A stretch of DNA of 64,000 nucleotides from Heliomicrobium undosum (GCF_009877425.1 NZ_WXEY01000008.1:62001-126000); one strand, 5' to 3'. Positions 17,557 through 27,045 are shown, counted from the first letter of the stretch. A program made the numbers and translations. The notes: a model not told the origin generated them from the letters alone.

Positions 17557-17568
17557 CTGGTCGACCAG
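17557..17568. promoter_or_regulatory. Perfect 12-bp palindrome at predicted transcription start
   Basis: CTGGTCGACCAG, a perfect inverted repeat eight bases past the predicted -10 box of the corrinoid operon. This is a typical operator position. The regulator is unknown. Confidence 0.4.
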
Positions 17569-17576
17569 CTTCTACG

Positions 17577-17605
17577 ATTGTAAAACTCTTACTGATCCTT
17601 GGAAA
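17577..17605 (-). promoter_or_regulatory. Candidate promoter of the corrinoid operon
   Basis: Minus-strand TTTCCA, 17 bases, TACAAT. The -35 box is weak. A hairpin (17605-17633, ATTTCAG...CTGAAAT) touches it on the upstream side. Confidence 0.4.
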
Positions 17606-17651
17606 TTTCAGCAGGTGACGCCTGCTTCTGAAATCCCTTCGTGTTTGCCGC

Positions 17652-18935
17652 TTACACTGCGGCCAGCGCTTGTTCGATGTCGGCGATGATGTCGCTCACA
17701 TCTTCCAGGCCGATGGAGAGGCGGATGAAGTCATCGGTGACACCCGTCAGTTGCTGCTCTTCCGGTGTCAACTGGGAATGGGTCGTCGTGGCCGGATGGA
17801 TGGCCAGGGACTTGGCGTCACCCACATTGGCCAAGTGGGAGAGAAGCTGCAGCTTGTCGATGAAAGCCCGGCCCGCTTCCCGGCCGCCGGCGATGCCGAA
17901 GCCGAGGATGGCGCCGTAGAGGCCTTCCCGGTGATACTTCTTGGCGATGTCGTGGGAGCTGTGGTCATCCAGCCCGGGGTAGTTGACCCAGGTGACTTTC
18001 GGGTGGTTTTGCAAAAAACGGGCCACTTCCAGGGCGTTTTGGCTATGCCGCTCCATCCGGATCGGAAGCGTTTCGGCGCCTTGCAGGATCTGGAAGGCGT
18101 TGAAGGGGCTCAGAGAAGCGCCGAGATCGCGCAGGAGTTGGACGCGGACCTTGATGATATAAGCGACAGGACCGAAGGTCTCGGCGTACTTCAGCCCATG
18201 GTAGCTCGGATCGGGCTCAGTGAATTCGGGGAAGTTGCCGTTGGCCCAGTTGAAGCGGCCTGCGTCGACGATGACCCCGCCGATGGAGGTCCCGTGACCG
18301 CCGATGAACTTGGTCAGGGAATGGACGACAATATCAGCGCCGTGCTTGATGGGTTGGACCAGGTAGGGCGACGGCAGGGTGTTGTCGACGACCAGCGGCA
18401 GGCCGGCTTCATGGGCGATGTCGGCAACAGCTCTGAAGTCGAGGGTGTCCAGCTTGGGGTTGCCTACCGATTCGGCGTAAATCGCCTTGGTCTTCGGGGT
18501 GATCGCCTTCCGGAAGTTTTCCGGATCCTTCGGATCGACGAAGCGAACGGTGACACCGAGTTTGGGGAAGGTGTAAGCAAAGAGGCTGTATGTTCCGCCA
18601 TAAAGGCTGTTGGCAGCGACAATTTCATCACCGGCGTGGGCGATGTTCAGCAAGGCCAAGGAGATGGCGGCCTGCCCCGACGAGACGGCGAGCGCGGCCA
18701 CGCCCCCTTCGAGGGCGGCGATGCGCTGTTCCAGCACGTCGGTGGTGGGGTTCATGATGCGCGTATAGATGTTGCCGAACTCTTTCAAGCCGAAGAGATT
18801 GGCAGCGTGATCGGTGTCCTTGAAGACGTACGACGTGGTCTGATAGATGGGGACGGCCCGGGATCCGGTGGTGGGATCGACGGCCTGGCCGGCGTGAAGG
18901 GCTTTCGTGAAAAATCCTTTTTCAGCAGCGCTCAT
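17652..18935 (-). CDS. metY: O-acetylhomoserine sulfhydrylase
   Basis: A 427-residue PLP enzyme of the Cys/Met metabolism family. [10 protein letters not shown] places the PLP lysine at K209. The length and the motif [11 protein letters not shown] fit MetY (about 425 residues) rather than the ~380-residue cystathionine enzymes. It makes homocysteine from O-acetylhomoserine and sulfide in the cytoplasm. It lies 24 bases after the tandem DUF2292 gene and is probably co-transcribed with it. Confidence 0.93.
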   Translation of the reverse strand: MSAAEKGFFTKALHAGQAVDPTTGSRAVPIYQTTSYVFKDTDHAANLFGLKEFGNIYTRIMNPTTDVLEQRIAALEGGVAALAVSSGQAAISLALLNIAHAGDEIVAANSLYGGTYSLFAYTFPKLGVTVRFVDPKDPENFRKAITPKTKAIYAESVGNPKLDTLDFRAVADIAHEAGLPLVVDNTLPSPYLVQPIKHGADIVVHSLTKFIGGHGTSIGGVIVDAGRFNWANGNFPEFTEPDPSYHGLKYAETFGPVAYIIKVRVQLLRDLGASLSPFNAFQILQGAETLPIRMERHSQNALEVARFLQNHPKVTWVNYPGLDDHSSHDIAKKYHREGLYGAILGFGIAGGREAGRAFIDKLQLLSHLANVGDAKSLAIHPATTTHSQLTPEEQQLTGVTDDFIRLSIGLEDVSDIIADIEQALAAV

Positions 18936-18959
18936 AAGAGTAAAACCCCCTGTATGTTT

Positions 18960-19355
18960 TTAGATTCCGTCGCCGTACAGCCCTTCAAGCAGCGGGAAGC
19001 GGCGTTTCTCCGTCCGTTCGATCTGAACGATCCGGCCTTTTTGGATGACAATAACAACCTCGCCATAGCGGAGTCCGCCGACAGCTTCGATGATGCGTCG
19101 GCGCAGAGACGATTGTCCCTGTCCCTGCGCCGTTCCGGGATTGGTTTCCGGGGCTGCCGGTTTGGTTCCCTTTATCGCCTCGTCAGCGTCGAAGCGTATC
19201 TTCTCCAGTTTGTTCATCTGGATGATGTGGGCGTCTTGCAACACCAGAGTTACCGTGCCGAAGGTCATGGCGCGAATCTCTTTCTCGATCCGCGCCAGCA
19301 CTTCTTGGGGGATCGACGGAGGTTCCTGTGCGCTTCTCCGTTCGCTGTTTTTCAT
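18960..19355 (-). CDS. Tandem DUF2292 (YezD-like) protein
   Basis: A 131-residue protein made of two copies of the small YezD/DUF2292 domain. Copy one (about residues 14-60) has EIRAMTFGTVTLVLQDAHII then QMNKLEKIRF; copy two (about 85-125) has AVGGLRYGEVVIVIQKGRIV then QIERTEKRRF. A Pro/Gly/Gln-rich linker joins them. Known YezD proteins are single ~55-residue domains near sulfur-assimilation genes, with no established function. The ATG at 19355 is chosen because of the GGTGGGGGG and AAAGG sites upstream. It lies between cysK and metY with its own promoter. Confidence 0.85.
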   Translation of the reverse strand: MKNSERRSAQEPPSIPQEVLARIEKEIRAMTFGTVTLVLQDAHIIQMNKLEKIRFDADEAIKGTKPAAPETNPGTAQGQGQSSLRRRIIEAVGGLRYGEVVIVIQKGRIVQIERTEKRRFPLLEGLYGDGI

Positions 19356-19416
19356 CACACCTTTACCCCCCACCTAAATCTTTACTAATCCGATTTGATT
19401 GCTTTGATTTAAGGTG

Positions 19417-19446
19417 AGTATAGGACGGGCAGGAATCAAATGTCAA
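19417..19446 (-). promoter_or_regulatory. Promoter of the DUF2292-metY operon
   Basis: Minus-strand TTGACA (19441-19446), 18-base spacer, TATACT (19417-19422). A repeated TTTGATT element (19395-19409) lies just downstream and its complement (AATCAAA) falls in the spacer; this might be an operator. Confidence 0.75.
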
Positions 19447-19489
19447 TAGGCAGTATCTTTGCTAGTCGGAAGTGTCTTACCTTCGGTGA

Positions 19490-20419
19490 TTACGATTCCT
19501 GGAAGAGGGGGGTGCTCAGATAACGCTCCCCCGTGTCGGGCAAAACAACGACGATCAGCTTGCCGGCATTTTCCGGCCGTTTGGCGATCTGCAGGGCCGC
19601 GTAGGCCGCCGCGCCCGAAGAGATCCCCACGAGGAAGCCCTCCTCACGGGCGATGCGCCGGCTCGTTTCAAAGGCCTCTTCATTGCGGACCTTGTAAATC
19701 TCGTCGGCAACCTCCAGATCCAAGACCGGGGGAACGAAGCCGGGTCCGATGCCTTGAATCTTGTGGGGTCCCGGTTGACCGCCGGACAGCACGGGCGAAT
19801 CAAAGGGCTCGACGGCGATGACCTGGAGCCCGGGTTTACGCGCCTTCAGCGTTTCTCCCACGCCAGTGATGGTGCCGCCGGTGCCGACGCCCCCGACAAG
19901 GATATCCACCTTGCCGTCCGTATCGGCCCAGATCTCCTCGGCGGTCGTTGCCCGGTGGATTTTCGGGTTGGCGGGGTTGATGAACTGCTGGGGAATGAAG
20001 GCGTTGGGGATCTGGGCAGCCAGTTCCTCTGCCCGGCGCACAGCGCCTTTCATCCCTTCCGTTCCAGGGGTCAGCACCAGTTCAGCGCCGTAGGCTTTTA
20101 GCAGGTTCCGGCGCTCAATGCTGAAGGTCTCCGGCATAGTCAGAATGACCCGATAGCCGAGGGCAGCCGCCACAAAGGCGAGGGCAATGCCGGTGTTGCC
20201 GCTGGTCGGCTCGATGATCACGGAGTCTTTATGGAGCAACCCTTTTTCTTCGGCGTCTTTGATCATCGCGTAGCCGATACGGTCTTTCACGCTGCCGCCG
20301 GGATTGAAGTACTCCAGCTTGGCGACCACGTCCGCTTCCAGCCCTTCGGTCACGCGGTTCAGCCGAACAAGCGGCGTTTTGCCGATCAGGTCAGTGATAT
20401 TGTTGGCAATTTTGGCCAT
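19490..20419 (-). CDS. cysK: Cysteine synthase
   Basis: A 309-residue O-acetylserine sulfhydrylase. GGSVKDRIG gives the PLP lysine K45; [11 protein letters not shown] and [13 protein letters not shown] bind substrate and phosphate. It forms cysteine from O-acetylserine and sulfide. The ATG at 20419 is preferred because AAGGAGG lies 9 bases upstream; the ATG at 20428 directly abuts that site. The 220-base upstream region contains a GTAGG...CCTAC hairpin but no riboswitch I recognise. The gene ends 134 bases before the DUF2292 gene, which has its own promoter. Confidence 0.94.
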   Translation of the reverse strand: MAKIANNITDLIGKTPLVRLNRVTEGLEADVVAKLEYFNPGGSVKDRIGYAMIKDAEEKGLLHKDSVIIEPTSGNTGIALAFVAAALGYRVILTMPETFSIERRNLLKAYGAELVLTPGTEGMKGAVRRAEELAAQIPNAFIPQQFINPANPKIHRATTAEEIWADTDGKVDILVGGVGTGGTITGVGETLKARKPGLQVIAVEPFDSPVLSGGQPGPHKIQGIGPGFVPPVLDLEVADEIYKVRNEEAFETSRRIAREEGFLVGISSGAAAYAALQIAKRPENAGKLIVVVLPDTGERYLSTPLFQES

Positions 20420-20641
20420 GGAAAACATCCTCCTTCATTTTTCCGTGTCGTTCATACACATCGCTAGTGGTATATCGGCGCGACCTCGCACCGCTTAGCA
20501 AAACACCTGTGAAGGATACACCTATATATCCGTAGGTTTTTTGAAAGTCCCTACATCCGTTGCCCCGGTCGTCATGAACTGCTTGGCTGCAGCGGACGGG
20601 GAAATCGTTGATACAGTCCATGCCACTCCCCCTTATCTAGA

Positions 20642-20695
20642 CAAAAAGAGGCCAAGGGTTTCGATCCCTGTCTTGGATCGAAGCGCCTCGGCCTC
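20642..20695 (-). terminator. Intrinsic terminator after metI
   Basis: A long hairpin: GAGGCC (20648-20653) and TTTCGATCC (20659-20667) pair with GGATCGAA (20675-20682) and GGCCTC (20690-20695), followed on the minus strand by TTTTTG. It lies about 110 bases past the metI stop. Confidence 0.8.
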
Positions 20696-20807
20696 CGGTC
20701 TATCCGGTCAGCGTTGGTTAATTCCGAGTTTTTCGATTTACATTTATGATATTAAAGGCTGTCGGGTTATCTGTCAATCACCATTTTCGTACGCAGATGA
20801 GAATTTT

Positions 20808-21941
20808 TCAGGCCAAGGCCTGCTCCAGATCATTGATTAAATCGTGGACATTTTCAATCCCGACGGACAACCGCAACAGGCGGTCGTTAACGCCGCAGCG
20901 CCGGCGGATATCCTCGGGGATATCGCCGTGGGTCTGGCGTGCCGGGAAGGTGAGCAGCGATTCAACGCCGCCCAGGCTTTCGGCAAAAGAGATCATTTTG
21001 ATCCGCGACAGCGTCTCCGGGACTTTTCCGGCATCGCGAAGGGTAAAGGATATCATCGCCCCAGGCCCGCCGGCCTGCTGAAAATGAACCTCTCTGCCTG
21101 GGTGATTATCGAGGCCGATATAATACACCTGTTCCACAGCGGGATGGGATGACATCCAGCGGGCGATGGCGCTCGCGTTTTCCTGCGCCCGGTCCAGTCG
21201 TATTCCCAAGGTCTTCATGCCGCGCACAAGCAGCCATGAATCAAAAGGGCCGAGGATGGCGCCGGTGGCGTTTTGATAGAAAGCCAGCTTTTCACCAAGT
21301 TCTTCTGTGGCGGCTACGGCCAGACCGGCCACCACATCGTTATGTCCACCCAGATACTTCGTGCCACTGTGAACGACGATATCGGCGCCAAACTCGATGG
21401 GCCGCTGCAAGTAGGGGCTCATAAAGGTGTTGTCGACGATCAACAATAATTCGTGTTCGTCGCAAATCCGCCGGATTTGCCGGAGATCGGTGACTTTCAT
21501 CGTCGGGTTGGTGGGGGTTTCAACCAATATCGCCTTCGTCCGGGCCGTAATCGCTTTGCTCACCTGTTCCGGATCACTCGTATCCACATAGTTCGCCGTA
21601 AACCCCCAGGGACGAAAAACCTGGTCTAGGAGCCGGTAGGTCCCCCCGTAGAGGTCTTCACAGAGAATGAAATGATCTCCGGATCTAAAGAGTGACATAA
21701 CGGCGGTGATCGCCGCCAGGCCAGATGCAAAGGCCAGTCCGCGTCGCCCGCCCTCCAGTTTGGCGATCAGCTCTTCGAGAACCTGACGGGTGGGGTTCCC
21801 CGAGCGGCTGTAATCAAAGCCGGTGCTTTCGCCCAAAGCCGGATGACGGAAGGTGGCCGACTGGTAGATGGGGAAACTAACGGCGCCTGTGCCTGCGTCT
21901 TTGCCGTTGCCCCCCTGGGCCAACAGTGAATCGATGCGCAT
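20808..21941 (-). CDS. metI: Cystathionine gamma-synthase / O-acetylhomoserine thiolyase
   Basis: A 377-residue PLP enzyme of the Cys/Met metabolism family. SGTKYLGGHND places the PLP lysine at K195. The length and the control by an upstream S-box match Bacillus MetI, which makes cystathionine or homocysteine from acylated homoserine. The ATG at 21941 follows AAGGAG; longer frames start inside the riboswitch. A cystathionine gamma-lyase activity cannot be ruled out from sequence, but SAM repression argues for biosynthesis. Confidence 0.9.
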   Translation of the reverse strand: MRIDSLLAQGGNGKDAGTGAVSFPIYQSATFRHPALGESTGFDYSRSGNPTRQVLEELIAKLEGGRRGLAFASGLAAITAVMSLFRSGDHFILCEDLYGGTYRLLDQVFRPWGFTANYVDTSDPEQVSKAITARTKAILVETPTNPTMKVTDLRQIRRICDEHELLLIVDNTFMSPYLQRPIEFGADIVVHSGTKYLGGHNDVVAGLAVAATEELGEKLAFYQNATGAILGPFDSWLLVRGMKTLGIRLDRAQENASAIARWMSSHPAVEQVYYIGLDNHPGREVHFQQAGGPGAMISFTLRDAGKVPETLSRIKMISFAESLGGVESLLTFPARQTHGDIPEDIRRRCGVNDRLLRLSVGIENVHDLINDLEQALA

Positions 21942-22000
21942 ATGCGAAACCTCTCCTTTTCGTGATTGATTCTTCATCTGTGCGCTATTTATCTGCCCAA

Positions 22001-22160
22001 ACAAAAACGGTCTTCTCTGAAAGAGAAGACCGTCATAAAGACAGGGCAAGTCTTATCTTTCAGGGTTTCCCCTGCAGGAATTGGCACCATGCAGGCATGC
22101 CTGCTGGTTGCCGGGCTTCATCGGGCCAGTCCCTCCACCAACTCTTGATAAGAGCGTCTT
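22001..22160 (-). ncRNA. SAM-I (S-box) riboswitch with terminator
   Basis: On the minus strand the aptamer core is clear: CTCTTATC, then AGAG, GGAGGGACTGGCCC, GATGAAGCCCGGCAACC, and a 3' GATAAG that closes P1. It is followed by a 12-bp terminator hairpin (ACGGTCTTCTCT at 22007-22018 with its complement at 22022-22033) and TTTTTG. SAM binding should stop transcription before metI. Confidence 0.96.
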
Positions 22161-22194
22161 ATTCGATTTTTCCGGCGTCAACCGGATTGACTAT

Positions 22195-22224
22195 ACATTA
22201 CCGGGAATCACAGTCAGACGTCAA
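22195..22224 (-). promoter_or_regulatory. Promoter of the metI riboswitch transcript
   Basis: Minus-strand TTGACG, 18 bases, TAATGT, placing the transcript start about 30 bases before the aptamer. Confidence 0.55.
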
Positions 22225-22279
22225 GAGTTTTTTTCGCTGATTAGACAAATACTTTTCTTTGCGAAAAACCTCCCTTTCC

Positions 22280-22308
22280 TTGACAGGATTCCCCACCCCT
22301 TCTATCAT
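22280..22308 (+). promoter_or_regulatory. Promoter of the second cysteine synthase gene
   Basis: TTGACA (22280-22285), 17-base spacer, TATCAT (22303-22308): a near-consensus sigma-A promoter, divergent from that of metI. Confidence 0.8.
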
Positions 22309-22334
22309 GGAGTCTAGTAAAAAAATAAGATATT

Positions 22335-22357
22335 CCGACTTAGATAGTCGGTTTTTT
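22335..22357 (+). terminator. Leader hairpin / possible operator before the second cysteine synthase
   Basis: CCGACT-TAGAT-AGTCGG followed by six T lies between the promoter and the start codon. It could be an attenuator. The same bases form a dyad that would also serve as a protein-binding site downstream of the promoter. Confidence 0.55.
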
Positions 22358-22378
22358 GCAGTAAGGAGTGTGTTTTCT

Positions 22379-23380
22379 ATGGAACGGATTGCCCAGGATG
22401 TGACCGCATTGATTGGAAATACGCCGATGGTTCGACTGCGCCGGATTCTTGGATCGGCAACTGCCGGCGATGCTGTTGCGCGCGGCGGCGCTAACGGCGG
22501 TGACGGGAAATCCGTCGCTGACAGCGGCGCTGTGACGGAGATCATCGCCAAGTTGGAGTACTTCAACCCCGGCGGCAGCGTGAAGGATCGCATCGGCCTC
22601 AACATGATCAAGGACGCCGAAGAACGGGGCTTGTTGCGACCTGGTGCTGTCATCGTCGAACCGACAAGCGGCAACACCGGCGTTGCCCTGGCCATGGTGG
22701 CCGCCGTCCGCGGCTACCGGCTGATCCTGACCATGCCGGAGACGATGAGCGTCGAGCGCCGCAATCTTCTAAAGGCCTTTGGCGCCGAATTGGTGCTCAC
22801 CCCCGGCGCCGAGGGGATGCGCGGCGCTGTGCAAAAGGCGGAGCAGATCGTGAAGGAGACCCCTGGCGCGATCATGCCCCAGCAGTTCGCCAACCCCGCC
22901 AATCCCGCCATCCACCAGGTGACCACCGGCGAGGAGATCTGGCGAGACACAGACGGCAGGGTGGACATCTTCGTCGCCGGCGTCGGCACCGGCGGCACCA
23001 TCACGGGAACGGCCAAAACACTGAAACAGCGAAACCCCAACCTCCAGGTCATCGCTGTCGAGCCGGCGGGGTCTCCCGTCCTTTCCGGCGGCAAACCGGG
23101 CCCCCACGGGATCCAGGGCATCGGCGCCGGCTTCATCCCGGATGTCTATGACAGCGGTCTCATCGATGAAATCCTCCCTGTCGCTGACGCCGACGCCCTC
23201 GCAACCAGCCGCCGCCTGGCCCGGGAGGAGGGGCTGCTCGTGGGCATCTCCGCCGGCGCCGCCGCCTTCGCCGCCATCGAGGCGGCCAAGCGACCGGAAA
23301 ACCGGGGCAAGCGCATCGTCGTCCTCCTGCCCGATACGGGGGAACGCTATCTGAGCACAAGCCTGTTTTCTGAAGGGTAA
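22379..23380 (+). CDS. Cysteine synthase paralogue with N-terminal insertion
   Basis: A 333-residue PLP enzyme of the CysK family. GGSVKDRIG gives the PLP lysine at K69; [11 protein letters not shown] and [13 protein letters not shown] follow. Relative to the cysK encoded at 19490, a Gly/Ala/Asp-rich insert of about 24 residues (roughly 25-52) lies between the first strand and the [13 protein letters not shown] motif. The ATG at 22379 follows AAGGAG. A second copy beside metI, under a separate promoter and leader hairpin, suggests different regulation or a different sulfur donor (inference). Confidence 0.9.
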   Translation: MERIAQDVTALIGNTPMVRLRRILGSATAGDAVARGGANGGDGKSVADSGAVTEIIAKLEYFNPGGSVKDRIGLNMIKDAEERGLLRPGAVIVEPTSGNTGVALAMVAAVRGYRLILTMPETMSVERRNLLKAFGAELVLTPGAEGMRGAVQKAEQIVKETPGAIMPQQFANPANPAIHQVTTGEEIWRDTDGRVDIFVAGVGTGGTITGTAKTLKQRNPNLQVIAVEPAGSPVLSGGKPGPHGIQGIGAGFIPDVYDSGLIDEILPVADADALATSRRLAREEGLLVGISAGAAAFAAIEAAKRPENRGKRIVVLLPDTGERYLSTSLFSEG

Positions 23381-23456
23381 AATCGCCCTTTCCCGTTGAC
23401 TTTAGGCCATGGCTCCCCTATTGTAGGAGAGGAATGTTAGGGTTGGGGGAGTTGCC

Positions 23457-24266
23457 ATGGAAAACCTGTATATCGTCGCCGTCATTCTCGGAATCGTGGA
23501 AGGCCTCACAGAGTTCATTCCCGTGTCTTCAACAGGGCACATGATCCTCGTCGGCAGCCTCCTTGGCTTTGAGGGGGATAAAGCGGCCACCTTCGAGGTC
23601 TTCATCCAGTTGGGCGCCATCCTGGCGGTCCTCGTCCTCTACCGGGACCGTTTCTTAAACCTGATCTTAAACCTCTTTGCTGACGGCATCCGTTTCGATG
23701 ACCGGGGCTTTACCATCTGGCATGTGGCCATCGCCATGGCGCCGGCTTGCATCCTCGGTTTCTTCTTTCACAAATCGATCAAGGGGCTTTTCTCCGATCA
23801 ATCCGTCGTCATCGGTCTCGTCCTGGGCGGCCTTTTGATGCTGGCGGCTACCTGGTGGCGTGGTCCCCGTCGCCCGGTTGACGATCTCGAACGGATCAAC
23901 TACCGCCAGGCGCTCTTCGTCGGACTTGCTCAGTGCCTCTCCCTCTGGCCCGGTTTTTCCCGGTCCGGCGCCACCATTTCCGGCGGCATGCTGGCTGGCA
24001 TGACCTCGGCCGTAGCCGCCGAGTTTTCCTTCATCGTCGCCGTGCCGATGATGACCGTCGCCACGGGCTATGACATGTTGAAGTCTTACCAGTTCCTCGA
24101 TGCGTCCGACCTGCCCTTTTTTGCCCTCGGCTTCGTCGTTTCCTTCGTCGTCGCCTGGGCGGCCATCGTCTGGTTCTTAAAGCTGCTGCAGCGGATCGGT
24201 TTGGCGCCGTTCGCCTACTACCGCTTCCTCGTGGCGTTGCTCTACAGCGTTTTGGTGATCCTGTAA
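23457..24266 (+). CDS. uppP: Undecaprenyl-diphosphatase
   Basis: A 269-residue polytopic membrane protein of the BacA/UppP family. LGIVEGLTEFIPVSSTGHM near the N-terminus (E/Q-rich motif) and LSLWPGFSRSGATISGGM near residue 160 (PGxSRSGAT) are the two catalytic motifs. It recycles undecaprenyl diphosphate to the monophosphate carrier used for wall synthesis and confers some bacitracin tolerance. GGGGGAG precedes the start. It is 76 bases after the cysteine synthase gene and ends at a strong terminator. Confidence 0.96.
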   Translation: MENLYIVAVILGIVEGLTEFIPVSSTGHMILVGSLLGFEGDKAATFEVFIQLGAILAVLVLYRDRFLNLILNLFADGIRFDDRGFTIWHVAIAMAPACILGFFFHKSIKGLFSDQSVVIGLVLGGLLMLAATWWRGPRRPVDDLERINYRQALFVGLAQCLSLWPGFSRSGATISGGMLAGMTSAVAAEFSFIVAVPMMTVATGYDMLKSYQFLDASDLPFFALGFVVSFVVAWAAIVWFLKLLQRIGLAPFAYYRFLVALLYSVLVIL

Positions 24267-24305
24267 AACCGAGGCTGCTTCACTGTTACATAGGGTGTGA
24301 AAACG

Positions 24306-24348
24306 GAAAAAGGGCGTGGCCGCTGCCTCAGCGACCAGCCCTTTTTTT
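24306..24348 (+). terminator. Bidirectional terminator after uppP
   Basis: AAAAAGGGC pairs with GCCC plus seven T, with an inner TGG..GCTG / CAGC..CCA stem. The minus strand reads CCCTTTTTCC, so it can also stop the convergent small gene. Confidence 0.85.
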
Positions 24349-24359
24349 GTTGCCCTTCG

Positions 24360-24542
24360 CTAGTAATCCTTTGAAATCTCGGGTATCGTGTCGATCTCCT
24401 GGAGCCCGCTGATGCCGTCAATCTCTTGAATCTCATCAACAGCCTCAGGGTCCCCCTGGGAGTTTTGCAACCCTCTTTTTTCGTCACCCTTTGCAGGGGT
24501 TTGCCCGGTATTCCCGGCTAGTGACTTTGGATGAAGCGGCAT
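24360..24542 (-). CDS. Small acidic hypothetical protein
   Basis: A 60-residue frame starting at ATG 24542 with AGGAGG 9 bases upstream, an excellent site. The C-terminal half is acidic with a repeated I-D/E pattern (EIQEIDGISGLQEIDTIPEI). No known family, no membrane segment. It ends next to the bidirectional terminator after uppP, as a real convergent gene would. Confidence 0.5.
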   Translation of the reverse strand: MPLHPKSLAGNTGQTPAKGDEKRGLQNSQGDPEAVDEIQEIDGISGLQEIDTIPEISKDY

Positions 24543-24675
24543 GGCCTCCAACCTCCTTTGTCTTCAGGGGTTAGTATCACCTTCCGCGAGCTTCCTATCA
24601 CCATCAGGATGGTTTGCTTAGAGAATAGATAACAAGGATCTTCTTCGGGCAGCGCGGCCCGGTTTCATAACGGGA

Positions 24676-27045
24676 TCACTTCGCTTTACTGATCAACCGG
24701 TTCAACCGGCCGAGAACCTCCTCAGAGCTTTTCTCCAACTCAGCGAGCATCTGCTGGGCCACATCGTGTTGACCGGCGCGGAAAGCGTCAGCCGCTTTCA
24801 TGGCAAATTCATGGACACGGGCGTGGGGACCGTCGAGGGAGACAAAGTCGGGGTCTTGCTTAAAGGGGTTGTCGGCGCCGAAGTACCATTTGCCCAGGCG
24901 GCAGTGGTGGTGAGAGGTCACTTCCTCGGGGTTGACCTGTTCATAGCCTTTGAGCATGTTCTGGATGCGGATCTTCCAGAGCAGGTGGTCAGACTTGGCC
25001 TTCTCCAGGAGTTCAGCGGCGCTCATGACGGCGCGAACGTCGGGCAATCGAAACTTCTGCACCGAACCGGCCAATTCGACGGCCATGGCGCTCGTCTCTT
25101 CTGTCGCTGCCGCAATCGTCTCCATGCTGGCTGATGTCTCCTCTGTCGCCGCCGCTACCGTCTCTGCCCGCTCGGCTGTCGCTTCAATGACAGAGGAGAT
25201 GGAATCGATGAGACGGATGATGCGGTCAGAACTGGCTACTTCCTCATTGGTCAGGGTTACGATGCCGTCGATGGCCTTTTCCGTCCCTTGCACGGCCTGG
25301 AGGATCAGTTGCAAGGCCTCGCCGGCCTCTTTGACGACCGCAGCGCCTCGTTCCGCTTCGCTGTGGCTCTGCTGGGTAGCGGTAACAGCAGCAGCGGCGC
25401 TCTCCAACACCTTGGTCACCAGTTCGGCCACCTCGCCGGCCCCCCGGTTTGACTCCTCGGCCAGTTTGCGCACCTCGTCAGCGACGACGGCAAAGCCGCG
25501 ACCGGCATCACCGGCGCGGGCCGCCTCGATGGCCGCATTGAGCGCCAGCAGGTTGGTCTGAGCGGCGATGGCCGTGATCGTCTCGGTCATCCGGTTGATC
25601 TCTCGGGAGTAACGGTCCAGGGCGTCCATCATCGCTTCCGCCTCTTTGGTTCTATCCTTGATCGTCAGCATGTGTTCAATGGACTTGGCGACTGTCTGCC
25701 GTCCCCGCTCAGCCGCAGAAAGGGTCTGCCGGGAGTTGTCGGCTGCAACGGACGCCTGATTCTTCGCCAATTGGATCAAGGAAGACAGTTCGAGCAACAC
25801 CTCTGACGCCTCAAGGGCTGCCATGTTGCCTTTGTCGGCGTTATGGGCCACCTCTTGAATGTTGCGGGCCACATCCTGGACGGCGCCTGTCACCTGCTGG
25901 GCCGAAGCAGCCATCTCTTCTGCGCCGGCCGCCATCTCCTCGGAGGACTTGCGCACCATGGAGACGATTTCCGCCTGGCGCCGAATCATTAGGTTGAAAC
26001 CGGCCACCGACTGACCGATCTCATCGGTCGAATGAACGGCGCCATGGACCGTCAAGTCTCCGGCGCCGGCCCGGGCCATCAGATCCTGGAGTTCGACGAG
26101 CGGACGCGCCATCCGGCGGGCAAACCAGACGCCGACGACCCCGGCGAGCAGCAGCGCGGCCAGGGAGGAAAGGATAATCTGACGAGCGATTGACTGCTTC
26201 ACTTCCTGTAACGACGATTTCTCCCTCGCTGTCCCCAACACGCCGATGACGGCCCCGTCGGCGCCGATCAACGGCGCATAACCGGTTATGTAGTCGCCGT
26301 CCAACCCTTTATTGAGCCCAATGAAGGGCTTTCGTTCCGCAAATATGCTGTTGATGATGTCATCTGCCGTGATCTGGCTGCCGGTGATCCGTTGTCCCGC
26401 CTTGTCGACGATGGATGTGGCCACCCGCTCCTTGTCGAGGAAGAGGCTGAACTCAGCGTCGAACATCTCCTTCGCCTCATCGACGATATCGTTTTTGCTG
26501 ACCACATAGCCCGTCGAGAGCACCCCGATCAGCCGCCCCTGATCATAGATGGGCGCGCCGGCGCGGACAGACAGGCGGACTACCTTGCCCTGTTCAATAC
26601 CGGTAAAGGTCTTGCCTTCGAGCGCGCGCGCCACGTTGACCTGATTGGCGATGTTGTCATCGGCTTTAGGAAACCTGTCCGGCTCATGGGTTCGGATGAT
26701 GGCGTTTCCGGCAGCATCGGTCACGACCAGATAATCGAGGTTCCCTTTTTTCATCATCGGCGTCGTCGCTTGCAATAAAGCTGAAAAATCACGGTTTTTT
26801 GTTCCGGCGACGATAGCAGGGTGAGTGGCCAGGTTGGCGGCATGGGCCAAGGCCTGGCTCTTATAGTTTTCGAGCAGGCTATTGAAACCGACCAGGTTTT
26901 TCTCCGTCTGCCGGGCGAAGTTCCGTTCAAAGGCTTCGCTCGTCGTCATCCAGGAAAAAAGGGCCACGACCGTTATCGTGACAAGGAGAACGCCGACGAT
27001 GACGAGAATCAGTTTGGCCTGGATACTGCGTAACAACCGCAACAT
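24676..27045 (-). CDS. Methyl-accepting chemotaxis protein with C-terminal CZB domain
   Basis: A 789-residue transmembrane chemoreceptor. TM1 is at about residues 5-27, an extracellular Cache-type sensor follows to about 290, TM2 at about 295-315, then HAMP and the MCP signalling domain with the hairpin-tip region around [20 protein letters not shown]. The last ~100 residues match a chemoreceptor zinc-binding (CZB) domain: a leading H-x2-[13 protein letters not shown], and a late HARVHEFA, giving the 3His-Cys zinc set. The ATG at 27045 has AAGGAGG 6 bases before it. CZB domains sense zinc or oxidation state; the Cache ligand is unknown. Confidence 0.92.
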   Translation of the reverse strand: MLRLLRSIQAKLILVIVGVLLVTITVVALFSWMTTSEAFERNFARQTEKNLVGFNSLLENYKSQALAHAANLATHPAIVAGTKNRDFSALLQATTPMMKKGNLDYLVVTDAAGNAIIRTHEPDRFPKADDNIANQVNVARALEGKTFTGIEQGKVVRLSVRAGAPIYDQGRLIGVLSTGYVVSKNDIVDEAKEMFDAEFSLFLDKERVATSIVDKAGQRITGSQITADDIINSIFAERKPFIGLNKGLDGDYITGYAPLIGADGAVIGVLGTAREKSSLQEVKQSIARQIILSSLAALLLAGVVGVWFARRMARPLVELQDLMARAGAGDLTVHGAVHSTDEIGQSVAGFNLMIRRQAEIVSMVRKSSEEMAAGAEEMAASAQQVTGAVQDVARNIQEVAHNADKGNMAALEASEVLLELSSLIQLAKNQASVAADNSRQTLSAAERGRQTVAKSIEHMLTIKDRTKEAEAMMDALDRYSREINRMTETITAIAAQTNLLALNAAIEAARAGDAGRGFAVVADEVRKLAEESNRGAGEVAELVTKVLESAAAAVTATQQSHSEAERGAAVVKEAGEALQLILQAVQGTEKAIDGIVTLTNEEVASSDRIIRLIDSISSVIEATAERAETVAAATEETSASMETIAAATEETSAMAVELAGSVQKFRLPDVRAVMSAAELLEKAKSDHLLWKIRIQNMLKGYEQVNPEEVTSHHHCRLGKWYFGADNPFKQDPDFVSLDGPHARVHEFAMKAADAFRAGQHDVAQQMLAELEKSSEEVLGRLNRLISKAK

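Noticed and set aside
17469-17651. Cobalamin riboswitch before the corrinoid operon
   Set aside because: No B12-box or matching stems were found in the leader.
17670-19388. A 572-codon plus-strand open frame
   Set aside because: Antisense of metY and the DUF2292 gene, both supported by motifs.
20391-20621. A 76-codon minus-strand frame before cysK
   Set aside because: It overlaps the cysK start in another frame, has no ribosome site and falls in the leader.
22259-22378. N-terminal extension of the second cysteine synthase
   Set aside because: It would be translated across the promoter and leader hairpin; the ATG at 22379 has the ribosome site.
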